NCBI RefSeq assembly: GCF_016598535.1 | Contig: NZ_CP066779.1 | Span: 4,028,053-4,092,052 of the forward strand | Origin: Rhodococcus sp. P-2 | GTDB taxonomy: Bacteria; Actinomycetota; Actinomycetes; Mycobacteriales; Mycobacteriaceae | DNA: 64,000 nt | Direction of reading: 5' to 3' | In this document: in pieces, positions 18,657-28,184 of the stretch | Numbering within the stretch: the first letter of the stretch is position 1 | Layout of the letters: each line of letters begins with the position of its first letter | Translations under genes and position numbers: made by a program | Notes under the pieces: generated by a model | The model's input: the letters and a program-made list of their open reading frames with translations, nothing else | What the model was told of the DNA's origin: nothing | The model's database searches: none

Positions 18657-20108
18657 ATGTCCCGATTCATTGACCGTGTTGTGCTGCACGTCAGCGCTGG
18701 AAAAGGCGGCAATGGTTGCGCCTCCGTACACCGCGAGAAGTTCAAACCGCTCGGCGGTCCGGACGGTGCCAACGGAGGTCGCGGTGGCGACGTCATCCTC
18801 GTGGTCGACGAGAACATCCACACCCTCCTCGACTTTCACTTCCATCCCAACGCGAAGGCGACCAACGGCAAGCAGGGCGCCGGCAGTAACCGCGAGGGTG
18901 CAAACGGTGAAGATCTCATCCTCAAGGTTCCGGATGGAACTGTGGTTCTCGATACCGACGGCAACGTGCTGGCCGACCTCGTCGGTGTCGGCTCGCGCTA
19001 CGACGCTGCTCAGGGCGGCCGCGGCGGACTCGGCAACGCGGCGCTCGCCTCGAAGGCCCGCAAGGCTCCCGGTTTCGCCCTCCTCGGTGAAGACGGTGTC
19101 GAACGTGACCTGGTTCTCGAACTCAAGTCGGTAGCCGACGTCGGTCTGCTCGGATTCCCCTCTGCCGGTAAGTCTTCGCTTGTGTCGGTTCTCTCTGCGG
19201 CCAAGCCGAAGATCGCCGACTACCCCTTCACCACTCTGGTCCCCAACCTCGGCGTCGTCTCGAGCGGTGACACCACGTTCACCGTCGCCGACGTGCCCGG
19301 GCTGATCCCCGGTGCCAGCGAAGGCCGCGGTCTGGGCCTGGACTTCCTGCGCCACATCGAACGCTGCGCCGTGTTGGCACACGTGATCGACTGCGCCACT
19401 CTCGATCCGGGACGTGACCCGATTTCCGACATCGACGCCTTGGAAGCGGAGCTGGCTGCATATACGCCCGCGCTCTCCGGCGACTCGGGACTCGGCGACC
19501 TCGACAAGCGTCCGCGGGTCGTCATCCTCAACAAGACTGACGTTCCCGAGGCAGCAGAGTTGGCCGAAATGGTCACGCCTGAGATCGAAGCGCGCGGGTG
19601 GCCTGTCTTCACCATCTCGGCGGTGAGCCGAGAAGGTTTGCGACCGTTGACTTTCGCGCTGGCGAAGATGGTCCGTGACTACCGCGAGGCTCATCCGAAG
19701 CCCGAGCCGAAGCGTCAGGTCATTCGCCCGGTCAAAGTCAAGGATTCCAGCTTCACCATCGAGAAGGATCCCGATATTCCCGGTGGGTTCGTCGTCCGCG
19801 GCACCCGCCCGGAGCGGTGGATTCGTCAGACCGCCTTCGACAACGACGAAGCCGTTGGTTACCTCGCCGACCGTCTTGCACGCTTGGGCGTCGAGGACGC
19901 ATTGGTCAAGAAGGGTGCTCAGCCAGGAGCTTCCGTCACCATCGGTGACGTCAGCTTCGAGTGGGAGCCGATGACGCCGGCCGGTATCGATCTGACCCGT
20001 ACGGGTCGCGGAACCGACCCGCGTCTCGATCAGGTGGAGCGAATCGGCGCAGACGAGCGCAAGCATGCTCGTCGCGTCCGCCGCGGCCTGCTCGACGAAG
20101 ACGCCTGA
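18657..20108 (+). CDS. obgE: Obg family GTPase
   Basis: Obg is an essential GTPase of large-subunit assembly and stress signalling. In the 483-residue protein the glycine-rich Obg fold spans about residues 1-158 ([27 protein letters not shown]). The G domain has G1 GFPSAGKSS (about 166), the switch [14 protein letters not shown]3 [16 protein letters not shown] and G4 NKTD. A C-terminal OCT domain begins near residue 350 ([32 protein letters not shown]). The gap from rpmA to obgE holds the terminators, so obgE must have its own promoter, which I could not place. Confidence 0.97.
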   Translation: MSRFIDRVVLHVSAGKGGNGCASVHREKFKPLGGPDGANGGRGGDVILVVDENIHTLLDFHFHPNAKATNGKQGAGSNREGANGEDLILKVPDGTVVLDTDGNVLADLVGVGSRYDAAQGGRGGLGNAALASKARKAPGFALLGEDGVERDLVLELKSVADVGLLGFPSAGKSSLVSVLSAAKPKIADYPFTTLVPNLGVVSSGDTTFTVADVPGLIPGASEGRGLGLDFLRHIERCAVLAHVIDCATLDPGRDPISDIDALEAELAAYTPALSGDSGLGDLDKRPRVVILNKTDVPEAAELAEMVTPEIEARGWPVFTISAVSREGLRPLTFALAKMVRDYREAHPKPEPKRQVIRPVKVKDSSFTIEKDPDIPGGFVVRGTRPERWIRQTAFDNDEAVGYLADRLARLGVEDALVKKGAQPGASVTIGDVSFEWEPMTPAGIDLTRTGRGTDPRLDQVERIGADERKHARRVRRGLLDEDA

Positions 20109-20152
20109 CTCACGCGATTTCAGGACGAAAACCGAAGAGAGGGAACGGGACT

Positions 20153-21256
20153 GTGCTCGGGTCCACCAGGGAGTCGATAGCGTCGGCTCACAGTATCGTC
20201 GTGAAGATCGGGTCGTCTGCACTCACCAGTCTGGTGGCGGGACTCGATACTCACCGACTCGATCTGTTGGCCGATGCCATCGAGGCACGCATGCGTGCGG
20301 GTTCCGATGTCGTCGTCGTCTCGTCCGGTGCCGTCGGCGCCGGACTGGCGCCGCTGGGACTGACCAAGCGACCGCGCGATCTCGCGACCAAGCAGGCTGC
20401 GGCCAGCGTCGGTCAGTTGGCGCTGGCTCACGCCTGGGGTACGTCGTTCGCCCGGTACGGGCGCACCGTCGGGCAGGTACTTCTCACGGCGGACGACATC
20501 GCTCGACGGACGCAGCACCGGAACGCTCAGCGGACGCTAGATCGTCTGCGGGTGTTGCACGCAGTCGCGATCGTGAACGAGAACGACACAGTTGCCACCA
20601 CCGAACTTCGATTCGGTGACAACGATCGGCTGGCCGCTCTGGTTGCTCATCTCGTCGGCGCCGACGCGTTGATCCTGTTGTCGGATGTGGACGGCCTGTA
20701 CGACGGCGATCCCCGAAAGGGCGATGCCACACTGATTCCCGAGGTCAACAGTCCCGAGGATCTCGACGGAGTCGTTGCCGGTTCGGGTGGCGCTCTCGGT
20801 ACCGGAGGCATGGCGTCGAAACTCTCTGCAGCACGCCTGGCCGCTGATTCCGGAGTGCCGGTGCTGCTCGCGGCAGCCTCGGACGCTGCGCAGGCACTCA
20901 GTGGTGCCGACGTCGGGACGGCATTTGCGCCCAGGCCCACGCGATTGTCGGCCCGCCGATTCTGGGTCCGCCACGCCGCGGACACATCGGGTGACCTTCA
21001 CCTGGACGAAGGCGCCGTTCGCGCGGTGGTGTCCAAGCGTCGAAGCCTGTTGTCGGCGGGCATCGTCGGTGTGTCCGGCGATTTCCATGCGGGCGACGTC
21101 GTGTCGCTGATGGGACCGGGGGAGAAGCCCGTCGCTCGGGGTGTCGTCGCATTCGACGCTGCGGAGATCGAGGAGATCCTGGGGCGCTCCACCGCCGATC
21201 TACCGGCAGACATGCAGCGTCCCGTGGTTCACGCGGACGACTTGGTGGCGCTGTAA
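20153..21256 (+). CDS. proB: Glutamate 5-kinase
   Basis: ProB phosphorylates glutamate, the first and feedback-inhibited step of proline synthesis. The 367-residue protein has an amino-acid kinase domain ([47 protein letters not shown]) and a C-terminal PUA domain (about residues 275-367). GTG 20153 was chosen because it follows GAGAGGGA and fits the N-terminal strand. It lies 44 bp after obgE. Its last 28 bases overlap the convergent sirtuin. The next-step gene proA is 11.7 kb away; a separated proB/proA is also seen in mycobacteria. Confidence 0.95.
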   Translation: MLGSTRESIASAHSIVVKIGSSALTSLVAGLDTHRLDLLADAIEARMRAGSDVVVVSSGAVGAGLAPLGLTKRPRDLATKQAAASVGQLALAHAWGTSFARYGRTVGQVLLTADDIARRTQHRNAQRTLDRLRVLHAVAIVNENDTVATTELRFGDNDRLAALVAHLVGADALILLSDVDGLYDGDPRKGDATLIPEVNSPEDLDGVVAGSGGALGTGGMASKLSAARLAADSGVPVLLAAASDAAQALSGADVGTAFAPRPTRLSARRFWVRHAADTSGDLHLDEGAVRAVVSKRRSLLSAGIVGVSGDFHAGDVVSLMGPGEKPVARGVVAFDAAEIEEILGRSTADLPADMQRPVVHADDLVAL

Positions 21257-22086
21257 CTGTCGTGCTCGACCAGGGCGGAAAGTGCTTCAGCACAACCGAC
21301 TTCGAGCTTGAGGTCGGCGAATTCGTCGCCGCGCGTCGTGCCACGATTCACGATGGCGATCGGCTTCCCAGCCTTGGCGGCATGCCGGACGAAACGTAGG
21401 CCGGACATCACCGTCAACGACGACCCGGCTACCAACAGTGCGTCGGCTTGGTCGACGAGTCCGTACGCCCTGGCAACACGTTCCTTCGGGACGGATTCAC
21501 CGAAGTAGACGATGTCGGGTTTGAGTAACCCACCGCATACGTCGCAATCCACGACGCGAAAGTGTGCGGTGGATTCGATCACGGCATCTGCGTCGGGTGC
21601 GATCTCGACTCCTGTTGCAGCAGAGACTGTTTCGGCGAATCCAGGGTTGGCTTCTTCCAATCTCTCCGCGAGAGTGGTGCGGGAGATCAACCGCTGGCAG
21701 CTCAGGCATCGAACCTGCGCGTATGTGCCGTGGAGGTCGATGACGTTTCGAGCGCCGGCCTTGGTGTGCAGGAGATCGACGTTCTGGGTGATCACGCCGA
21801 CAGCACGCCCTGTTCGCTCGAGTGTCGTGACGGCCCGGTGGCCCTGGTTGGGCCGCGAGCTGTCCATGTATCGCCAGCCGATGTGGTTGCGCGCCCAGTA
21901 GTGCCGTCGAAACGCCGCATCGCCGATGAACTGCTGGAACGTCATCGGATTGCGCGGTGGCGAATCAGGGCCGCGGTAGTCCGGGATTCCGGAGTCGGTG
22001 GAGATTCCTGCGCCGGTCAGAATTGCCAGGCGACGGCCGGCCAGGAGCTCGGGAAGGGCGTCGAGGCGGCTGTTGTCGGTAGGCAC
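21229..22086 (-). CDS. Sir2 family NAD-dependent protein deacetylase
   Basis: A sirtuin of about 285 residues, removing acyl groups from lysine using NAD. NAD-binding motifs are [26 protein letters not shown] and the catalytic HGTYAQV. The zinc site is formed by CLSCQ and CDVCGG. The small-domain insert and GSSLTVMSG loop are normal. GTG 22086 ([15 protein letters not shown]) is preferred to the ATG 12 codons upstream, which has no ribosome binding site; this is uncertain. It could reverse acetylation by GNAT enzymes such as acetyl-CoA synthetase acetylases, but its target is not shown here. Confidence 0.92.
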   Translation of the reverse strand: MPTDNSRLDALPELLAGRRLAILTGAGISTDSGIPDYRGPDSPPRNPMTFQQFIGDAAFRRHYWARNHIGWRYMDSSRPNQGHRAVTTLERTGRAVGVITQNVDLLHTKAGARNVIDLHGTYAQVRCLSCQRLISRTTLAERLEEANPGFAETVSAATGVEIAPDADAVIESTAHFRVVDCDVCGGLLKPDIVYFGESVPKERVARAYGLVDQADALLVAGSSLTVMSGLRFVRHAAKAGKPIAIVNRGTTRGDEFADLKLEVGCAEALSALVEHDSYSATKSSA

Positions 22087-22178
22087 CGTTCCAGGATAGG
22101 CGCGTGTGCGAGACGGAGGCACGGAGGAAGTCCGAAATGTTCAATAGAACACGTGTGCGATCCCCAATACTCGTACGC

Positions 22179-22658
22179 ATGAGCACAGTGAACCCAATCC
22201 CCGCTGGTTACCGCACGATCACTCCCTACCTCGCGGTGCCGGACGGTCATGCCGCACTCGACTACTACAAGCGAGCACTCGGAGCTGAGATTGTCGATGC
22301 GATGAACGCTCCTGACGGCTCCCTCATGCATGCGGAGATCCGGATCGGCGATTCGATGCTGCAGCTCTCGCAGGAGATGCCGGACTTCGGACTCAAATCA
22401 CCACAGGACGGCTGGGTGCATTCGTCGATCGTCGTCTACACCGAGGACACGGACGAGTTTGTCGCTAGGGCCGTTGCTGAGGGAGGCACGCTGGTCACGG
22501 CTGTCGCCGATACGTTCTCGGGTGACCGGCATGGCGTTTTTCTCGATCCGTTCGGTCACCGATGGGCAGTCTGCACGAAGGTCGAGGACGTACCAGCCGA
22601 GGAAGTCGCTCGCCGGGCGCGGGCGCTCTTCTTCCCTGATACGGAGTCGCCACAGTAA
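22179..22658 (+). CDS. VOC family (PhnB-like glyoxalase) protein
   Basis: A 159-residue single VOC protein. It reads YRTITPYLAVPDGHAALDYYKRALGAEIV at the start, with HAEIRIGDSMLQLSQE in the middle and GVFLDPFGHRWAVCT near the end, the pattern of PhnB/YdcJ-type proteins. These act as small metal-dependent enzymes or resistance proteins, and the substrate is usually unknown. The ATG is placed at MSTVNPIPAGYRT, where homology to the fold begins. It is transcribed away from the sirtuin. Confidence 0.8.
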   Translation: MSTVNPIPAGYRTITPYLAVPDGHAALDYYKRALGAEIVDAMNAPDGSLMHAEIRIGDSMLQLSQEMPDFGLKSPQDGWVHSSIVVYTEDTDEFVARAVAEGGTLVTAVADTFSGDRHGVFLDPFGHRWAVCTKVEDVPAEEVARRARALFFPDTESPQ

Positions 22659-22702
22659 TTCGTGGTAACCGTCGTCTGAGCATTCGAGCTTCGACGGCGT
22701 GC

Positions 22703-23635
22703 TCAGTATCCGGCGACCGGGTCCACGAGGGCAGCCAGCGCCTCGCCCTTCGCGAAGCGGGTCACGTTCTTGGAGACGTGATCCGCGAACGCGGCGGGGC
22801 GAACGCCCGGCGGATTTGAATCATGGGGTGTGATGATCGCATTCGTCAGATCCCACAGAGGGTGACCGTCCGGGAGGGGTTCGGGATCGGTGACGTCGAG
22901 ACCAGCGCCGCCGATCCGTTCCGACTCGATTGCCTCGACCAGCGCGTCGGTGTCCACCAGTGATCCGCGCGCGACATTGATCACCCAGGAATGGGGTTGC
23001 ATCTCCGCCAACTGCGCACGGCCCACGAGGTGACGGGTAGCCGGGGTGGCGGGCGCTGCGATCACGAAGTGATCTGCGCGAGAATATATTTCATCCATCC
23101 TGGATGCGGGGTACGTCGAGATCGCCCCGGGGACAGGGCTACCGGAACGATTGACTGCGATGCTGTCCGCCCCCTGCGCGGCCAGCATCGGAATCAGCGC
23201 GCGGCCGATACCGCCTGCGCCGATGATCGCAACGGTCGAACCACGGAGTGTGCCGATCTTGGGAAAGAACTCGAACTGACGCCACGTTCGAGCCTCGATG
23301 TGCGCAGGCAGGTGACGAACTCCGGCCAACAGCAGCATGAGCGCGTGCTCGGCCACCGATGGCGAAAACGCGCCGGCCGCCGAGGTCCACGTGATATCGG
23401 TGTCCTTCGGAATCACACCGGAGTCGAACCAATCTTCGATTCCGGCCGACGGCAGCTGCACCCACCTGACCGACGCCGGTAACTCCGACGGAAAGGTTTC
23501 GGGTGAGCCCGCCCAGATCAGGGCGTCGGCAGTGTCGATCGGACTGATCAGACCACCGCCCCGAAGCACCGCGCTGTCGAGCAGTGCATCGGGGACGGGG
23601 CCGATCGCTACGCGTGGAGAGGTGTCAGTCGCCAT
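22703..23635 (-). CDS. D-isomer-specific 2-hydroxyacid dehydrogenase
   Basis: A 310-residue NAD(P)-dependent dehydrogenase of the glyoxylate/hydroxypyruvate reductase kind. The Rossmann motif is VAIIGAGGIGRALI (about residue 134). The catalytic Arg is in VINVARGSLVDTDAL, the Glu in VTDPEPLPDGHPLW and the His in IITPHDSNP. It starts 9 bp after ectC on the same strand, so it is probably cotranscribed with ectABC, although no classical ectoine pathway step needs it. It could recycle a 2-oxo acid, or simply be a hitch-hiker. No strong ribosome binding site is seen. Confidence 0.88.
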   Translation of the reverse strand: MATDTSPRVAIGPVPDALLDSAVLRGGGLISPIDTADALIWAGSPETFPSELPASVRWVQLPSAGIEDWFDSGVIPKDTDITWTSAAGAFSPSVAEHALMLLLAGVRHLPAHIEARTWRQFEFFPKIGTLRGSTVAIIGAGGIGRALIPMLAAQGADSIAVNRSGSPVPGAISTYPASRMDEIYSRADHFVIAAPATPATRHLVGRAQLAEMQPHSWVINVARGSLVDTDALVEAIESERIGGAGLDVTDPEPLPDGHPLWDLTNAIITPHDSNPPGVRPAAFADHVSKNVTRFAKGEALAALVDPVAGY

Positions 23636-23644
23636 GACTAGACG

Positions 23645-24043
23645 CTACGCGGGGACCTCCACCAGTGGGTAGACACCGTTCTCGTCGTGTACCTCACGCC
23701 CGGTGACCGGCGGATTGAACACACAGAGCATGCGCATCTGCGTATCGGGCTCGACGCGGTGACGCTCGTGGCCGTTGAGCAGGTACATCGACCCCGGCGC
23801 GAGATCGTATTCCTCGTTGTTGTCCAGGTCGATCAGCTTGCCGGTGCCCTCGACGAGCCAGACCGCCTCGACGTGGTTGGCGTAGTGGAACTCGTTGACC
23901 GAGCCTGCCTTGATGGTGGTTTCGTGGAACGAGAACCCGACGCGGTCGCCGCCGAGGACGATGCGCTTGCTGCGCCAGTTTCCGTCCTCACTCGTGATGT
24001 CGCGGTCGGTGTCGGTGATCTCGGTGGTGGTGCGAACGATCAT
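23645..24043 (-). CDS. ectC: L-ectoine synthase
   Basis: EctC closes N-gamma-acetyl-diaminobutyrate into the ring of ectoine. The 132-residue cupin-like protein shows GFSFHETTIKAGSVNEFHYANHVEAVWLVEGTG, with the conserved His and Glu of the metal site, and LLNGHERHRVEPDTQMRMLCVFNPPVTGREVHDENGVYPL. It is the third gene of ectABC, 15 bp after ectB. No ectoine hydroxylase (ectD) follows, so the product is probably ectoine rather than hydroxyectoine unless ectD is elsewhere. Confidence 0.97.
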   Translation of the reverse strand: MIVRTTTEITDTDRDITSEDGNWRSKRIVLGGDRVGFSFHETTIKAGSVNEFHYANHVEAVWLVEGTGKLIDLDNNEEYDLAPGSMYLLNGHERHRVEPDTQMRMLCVFNPPVTGREVHDENGVYPLVEVPA

Positions 24044-24058
24044 GGGAGAGTCCTTCCT

Positions 24059-25321
24059 CTAGCTGCAGACCTTGAGTGTCGCCTCGGCCAGGATGGAGAG
24101 GCCGTGCTCGAGCTCGTCGTCGGTAATCGTCAGTGCCGGAAGCAGTTTCACAACCTGGTCAGAGGGTCCGGAGGTCTCGGCGAGCAATCCCTCGTCGAAT
24201 GCCAGTTGGCAGACCTTGCCGGCGCGCTCGGGCTGTTCGAAGACGAGGCCCTGAACCAGGCCGCGTCCACGGTGCGAGACCTCGCCGGGGAACTGATCGG
24301 AGAGATTGGCGAAGCATTCGCTGATGCGTGCGCCCTTCTTCAACGTCGTCTTGGTGAGTGCGTCGTCGGACCAGTAGTGATCGAGTGCCACCTTGGAGGT
24401 GACGAACGCGGGGTTGTTGCCACGGAAGGTGCCGTTGTGCTCACCCGGGCCCCAGACGTCGAGTTCACGCTTGAACAGCGTGAGCGCCATGGGCATTCCG
24501 TAGCCACCGATCGACTTGGACAGTGTGACGATGTCGGGAACGATTCCGGCCTCTTCGAAGGAGAAGAACGGGCCGGTGCGACCGCAACCCATCTGGACGT
24601 CGTCGACGATCAGCAGGATGCCGCGGTCCGAGCACAGCGTTGCCAGTGCTCGAAGCCATTCGGGACGAGCGACATTGACGCCGCCTTCACCCTGCACGGT
24701 TTCGACGATGACTGCCGCGGGACGGTTGATTCCACTGCCGGAATCGTCGAGAACGCGAGAGAACCACTGGAAGTCCTCGGTGACGCCGTCGAAGTAGTTG
24801 TCGAAGGGCATCGGTGTCGTGTGCACAAGGGGGACACCGGCGCCCGCGCGCTTCATCGAGTTGCCGGTCACGGAGAGTGCACCGAGTGTCATCCCGTGAA
24901 ATGCGTTGGTGAAGTTGATGACTGCCGAACGTCCGGTGACCTTGCGGGCCAGCTTCAGTGCAGCCTCAACGGTGTTCGATCCGGTCGGGCCGGGGAACTG
25001 GACCTTGTAGTCCAGGCCGCGCGGCTCGAGGATGTTGCGTTGAAAGGTCTCGAGGAACTCACGCTTGGCGACTGTCGACATGTCGAGGCCGTGTGTGATG
25101 CCATCGCTCATGATGTAGTCGACCAGTGCAGATTTGAGCACCGGGTTGTTGTGACCGTAATTGAGGGCGCCGGCACCGGCGAAGAAATCGAGGTAGTCGC
25201 GCCCGTTTTCGTCACGAATCCACGATCCGGATGCGCTGGTGAACACTGCAGGCCAGTCACGGCAGTAGCTGCGAACCTCGGACTCGAGGGTTTCGAAAAT
25301 GCTTGCTTCGTTGATATTCAT
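24059..25321 (-). CDS. ectB: Diaminobutyrate-2-oxoglutarate transaminase
   Basis: EctB makes L-2,4-diaminobutyrate from aspartate semialdehyde and glutamate. The 420-residue PLP class III aminotransferase has FFAGAGALNYGHNNP, FHGMTLGALSVTGN, LLIVDDVQMGCGRTG and the PLP lysine in VTLSKSIGGYGMPMAL. ATG 25321 (MNINEASIFETLESEVRSYCR) was chosen because it matches the known N-terminus and has an upstream GGAGGA; another ATG lies 8 codons earlier. It is 48 bp after ectA. Confidence 0.96.
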   Translation of the reverse strand: MNINEASIFETLESEVRSYCRDWPAVFTSASGSWIRDENGRDYLDFFAGAGALNYGHNNPVLKSALVDYIMSDGITHGLDMSTVAKREFLETFQRNILEPRGLDYKVQFPGPTGSNTVEAALKLARKVTGRSAVINFTNAFHGMTLGALSVTGNSMKRAGAGVPLVHTTPMPFDNYFDGVTEDFQWFSRVLDDSGSGINRPAAVIVETVQGEGGVNVARPEWLRALATLCSDRGILLIVDDVQMGCGRTGPFFSFEEAGIVPDIVTLSKSIGGYGMPMALTLFKRELDVWGPGEHNGTFRGNNPAFVTSKVALDHYWSDDALTKTTLKKGARISECFANLSDQFPGEVSHRGRGLVQGLVFEQPERAGKVCQLAFDEGLLAETSGPSDQVVKLLPALTITDDELEHGLSILAEATLKVCS

Positions 25322-25369
25322 ATCTTCTTTGTTCCTCCGGGGCATGCTGTATGCCGAGCGCGAAGTGCG

Positions 25370-25885
25370 CTAGGCGCCGATCGTGTAAAGATCTTCGGCT
25401 TCGTGTCCATCGGGAAAATCATTGGGCGAGAACAAGTTCTGCCTGGTTATCGGTACTTCGCGCCGACGTGCGAGCGCGGTGAAGAGTGCGATCGAAGCCT
25501 CGTTGTCGGGGCTGATCGTCGTCTCCAGATGTGTAACACCCAGCGGGGCAGTGCGATCCATCAAGTCGGACAGCATGCGGGCAGCAATTGCCTTGCCGCG
25601 CTGGTCTTCGTCGACCGCAACTTGCCACACGAACAGGGTTTCCTGTGCGCTGGGGCGGGTGTAACCGGAAACGAATCCGACTACACGGCCGTCCACCTCT
25701 GCGACGATGGACGTCGCGCTGAAATCCCTGCACCACAACAGGTATGCATAACTCGAATTGAGGTCGAGCACCTTCGAATCACGTGCGATCTCCCAGAGCC
25801 GGACTCCGTCATCGATCTGTGGGCTTCTGAACAACACCGCGTCCGGCGCGGTGGTCGGGATAGCTCTCGTATCAACAGGCTTCAT
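25370..25885 (-). CDS. ectA: L-2,4-diaminobutyrate N-acetyltransferase
   Basis: EctA acetylates diaminobutyrate with acetyl-CoA in the second step of ectoine synthesis. The 171-residue GNAT protein contains SYAYLLWCRDFSATSIVAEVDGRVVGFVSGY, the CoA loop DEDQRGKAIAARML and TISPDNEASIALFTALARRR. It heads the ectABC operon. The ATG at 25885 has a weak ribosome binding site. The 160-base region upstream contains a perfect CRP-type palindrome. Confidence 0.95.
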   Translation of the reverse strand: MKPVDTRAIPTTAPDAVLFRSPQIDDGVRLWEIARDSKVLDLNSSYAYLLWCRDFSATSIVAEVDGRVVGFVSGYTRPSAQETLFVWQVAVDEDQRGKAIAARMLSDLMDRTAPLGVTHLETTISPDNEASIALFTALARRREVPITRQNLFSPNDFPDGHEAEDLYTIGA

Positions 25886-25980
25886 CGGTCATCTGAACGT
25901 AACAATCATTGCTGTCGAAGTCATGCAGATGTCCGTTTCGGGCCGTGCGGAACCCGTTGCGCCCCAGGTGAGGACATGAA

Positions 25981-25996
25981 TGTGATGGTGCTCACA
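25981..25996. promoter_or_regulatory. Perfect CRP-family operator upstream of ectA
   Basis: TGTGATGGTGCTCACA matches the CRP/GlxR consensus TGTGA-N6-TCACA at every fixed position, with an extra A/T pair outside. Its centre is about 104 bases before the ectA ATG and about 57 bases beyond the recQ stop. On the ectA strand a -10-like CATAAT (25996-26001) abuts it, so a bound regulator could repress that promoter or activate one nearer the gene. Confidence 0.65.
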
Positions 25997-26045
25997 TTAT
26001 GTAACTTTTGCCGTTGTCCGAGCGACTATTTCGGGCAAAAACTCG

Positions 26046-28145
26046 CTATTTCGGGCTCGCGAGCGCCAATGGAAGTACCGAATGGGCGCCGGCCTGCCGA
26101 AGTGCGCGTGCGGCCATCGTGAAAGTCCAACCGGTGTCGGCGATTGCGTCGACAAGAAGTATTGGTCCCTGATGAGTACTCATGTCCGGGACTTCCCAAA
26201 CATCGACCAGTCCGGACACGCGATAGGCGGAGTTCGCTGCTGACACCGGAGGGTGGTCGGGTCGCAAGCGAAGGGTGCCGAGGTCGGTCAATCGCCCGAC
26301 CTCGGCCAACTTGGCGGCCAGGCTCGACACCAGCAACGGATGCGTCGTGGATTCGAGGGCCATGACACCGGTGGGGCGCTCGGCCCAATTCCAGGCCGCC
26401 AGAACACTGATACACGCGCTGACCACCGCATCGGGCACCTCGGCGTCGGGGCTGTCGAAAAGCGCGCGGAGACGTTGGCCCCAGCCCAGATCCGACATCC
26501 GTCCGAGAATGCGCCCGGTTTCCGGACCCTCGGTGATCTTCCCGGACAGCTTGACACCCAGCTTGCTCAGGCCGGTCGGCCACATCTTGCGCGGCTCCAG
26601 GTCGAATCCGGGCCGCTGCAGGCGCGCCCGAGTCTCGTCGAGGGCGGTGGTGTCGACAGTGGTGTCGTAGCGATTGCCGGTGCAGTTGTCACAGCGACCG
26701 CACTGTGAGTTCTCCGACGTCAGGCCCGGATCGTCGAGTTGTTCACGCAGGAAGGTCATTCGACACGTCGTGATGCTCTGGTACTCCACCATTGCGGCCT
26801 GCTCGGCCTGGCGAGCGTCGTCGAGTCGGCCGTAGCGCTCGGCGTCGTACACCCAAGGTTCTCCGGTGCTGATCCAACCACCCTTCACTCGTTTCACCGC
26901 GCCGTCGACGTCGAGGACTTTGAGGACCATTTCGAGACGGGTGCGATTGAGTTCCACCAGCGGTTCGAGTGCCGGTGTCGACGTGGCCTTTTCGGTGTCG
27001 AGGTGTTCGATGACGCTGCGGACCAGGTGCTCGCGGGGGAAGGCGACCGAGGCGAAGTAGCTCCAGATCTGCTTGTCCTCGGCGCCCGGCAGGAGGATTA
27101 CGTCTGCTCTGTCGGTGGACCGACCGGCGCGGCCCACCTGCTGGTAGTACGAGATCGGCGACGACGGTGCGCCCAGGTGGACGACGAACCCGAGATCGGG
27201 CTTGTCGAAGCCCATCCCGAGGGCCGAGGTGGCCACCAGCGCCTTGACGCGATTGCCCAACAAGTCCTGCTCGAGGGATTCACGTTCAGTGGGATCGGTC
27301 TGGCCCGTGTAGGCGGCGACGGTATGGCCGCGCTCGGAGAGCAGGCTTGCGAGGTCGCGAGCGGCCGAAACCGTCAGCGTGTAGATGATGCCCGATCCCG
27401 GCAGCGTCTCGAGCATGTCGGCAAGCCAGGCAGCGCGCGCCGTCGCCTCCGGAATGTGGACTACAGAGAGGTGAAGTGACTCGCGTTCGAGCCCGCCGCG
27501 AAGGACGAGGGTTTCCTCGCCGCCGACGCCCAGCTGGGCGGACACGTCCTCGACAACGCGGTTGTTGGCCGTTGCCGTGGTCGCGAGGACGGGAATGCCC
27601 TCGCCGAGTTCGGCGATCAACGTCCTGATGCGCCGGTAGTCGGGACGGAAGTCGTGTCCCCAGTCGGAAACACAGTGAGCCTCGTCGACCACGACCAGGC
27701 CGGCGTCGGCTGCCAGGGCCGGGAGCACCTGATCGCGGAAGTCGGGGTTGTTCAGGCGCTCTGGGCTGACCAGAAGTACGTCGAGATCATTGGCTGCGAC
27801 GCGGGCGTGGATGTCGTCCCATTCGGTGACGTTGCCCGAGTTGATGGTTGCGGCTCGCACTCCGGCACGCTCGGCAGAGCTGACCTGGTTTCGCATCAGG
27901 GCCAACAAGGGCGAGACGATGACCGTCGGGCCGTGACCTGTTGCCCGGAGCAGCTTCGCCGAGATGAAGTAGACCGCCGACTTGCCCCAGCCCGTCCGCT
28001 GGACGACGAGGGCGCGTTTGCGTTGCACCACCAAGGCCTCGATGGCAGTCCACTGGTCCTCGCGTAGGCGGGCATCCGGCCCCGCGAGTTCGCGGAGCAG
28101 CCGCTCGGCTTCGTCGCGCATGGCTGGGGCAGTGGCGGTGGTCAT
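26046..28145 (-). CDS. RecQ-family DNA helicase with C-terminal phosphoribosyltransferase-like tail
   Basis: A 699-residue ATP-dependent 3'-5' helicase. Motif I is QRTGWGKSAVYF, motif II VVDEAHCVSDWGHDFRP, and motif VI QVGRAGRSTDRA. The RecQ zinc-binding Cys set appears as CRMTFLREQL ... CGRCDNC. There is no HRDC domain. Instead the last 170 residues end in GPILLVDAIADTGWTFTMAARALRQAGA, which resembles the PRPP loop of type I phosphoribosyltransferases (ComF type). ATG 28145 was chosen for its GGGG site; two upstream ATGs are less likely. It lies 39 bp after the MerR gene. A role in DNA repair is likely; the role of the tail is unknown. Confidence 0.88.
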   Translation of the reverse strand: MTTATAPAMRDEAERLLRELAGPDARLREDQWTAIEALVVQRKRALVVQRTGWGKSAVYFISAKLLRATGHGPTVIVSPLLALMRNQVSSAERAGVRAATINSGNVTEWDDIHARVAANDLDVLLVSPERLNNPDFRDQVLPALAADAGLVVVDEAHCVSDWGHDFRPDYRRIRTLIAELGEGIPVLATTATANNRVVEDVSAQLGVGGEETLVLRGGLERESLHLSVVHIPEATARAAWLADMLETLPGSGIIYTLTVSAARDLASLLSERGHTVAAYTGQTDPTERESLEQDLLGNRVKALVATSALGMGFDKPDLGFVVHLGAPSSPISYYQQVGRAGRSTDRADVILLPGAEDKQIWSYFASVAFPREHLVRSVIEHLDTEKATSTPALEPLVELNRTRLEMVLKVLDVDGAVKRVKGGWISTGEPWVYDAERYGRLDDARQAEQAAMVEYQSITTCRMTFLREQLDDPGLTSENSQCGRCDNCTGNRYDTTVDTTALDETRARLQRPGFDLEPRKMWPTGLSKLGVKLSGKITEGPETGRILGRMSDLGWGQRLRALFDSPDAEVPDAVVSACISVLAAWNWAERPTGVMALESTTHPLLVSSLAAKLAEVGRLTDLGTLRLRPDHPPVSAANSAYRVSGLVDVWEVPDMSTHQGPILLVDAIADTGWTFTMAARALRQAGAHSVLPLALASPK

Positions 28146-28184
28146 GGACCCCATGGTGCACGACCCTGCCGACACGTGCGGGCT

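Noticed and set aside
22676..22706. Inverted repeat CTGAGCA/TGCTCAG as a terminator between the VOC gene and the dehydrogenase
   Set aside because: Only seven base pairs with a long loop and one arm inside the dehydrogenase stop; too weak to list as a feature.
23687..26122. An 811-codon plus-strand frame over ectABC
   Set aside because: It covers three well-supported minus-strand genes, has no recognisable domain, and arises from codon bias.
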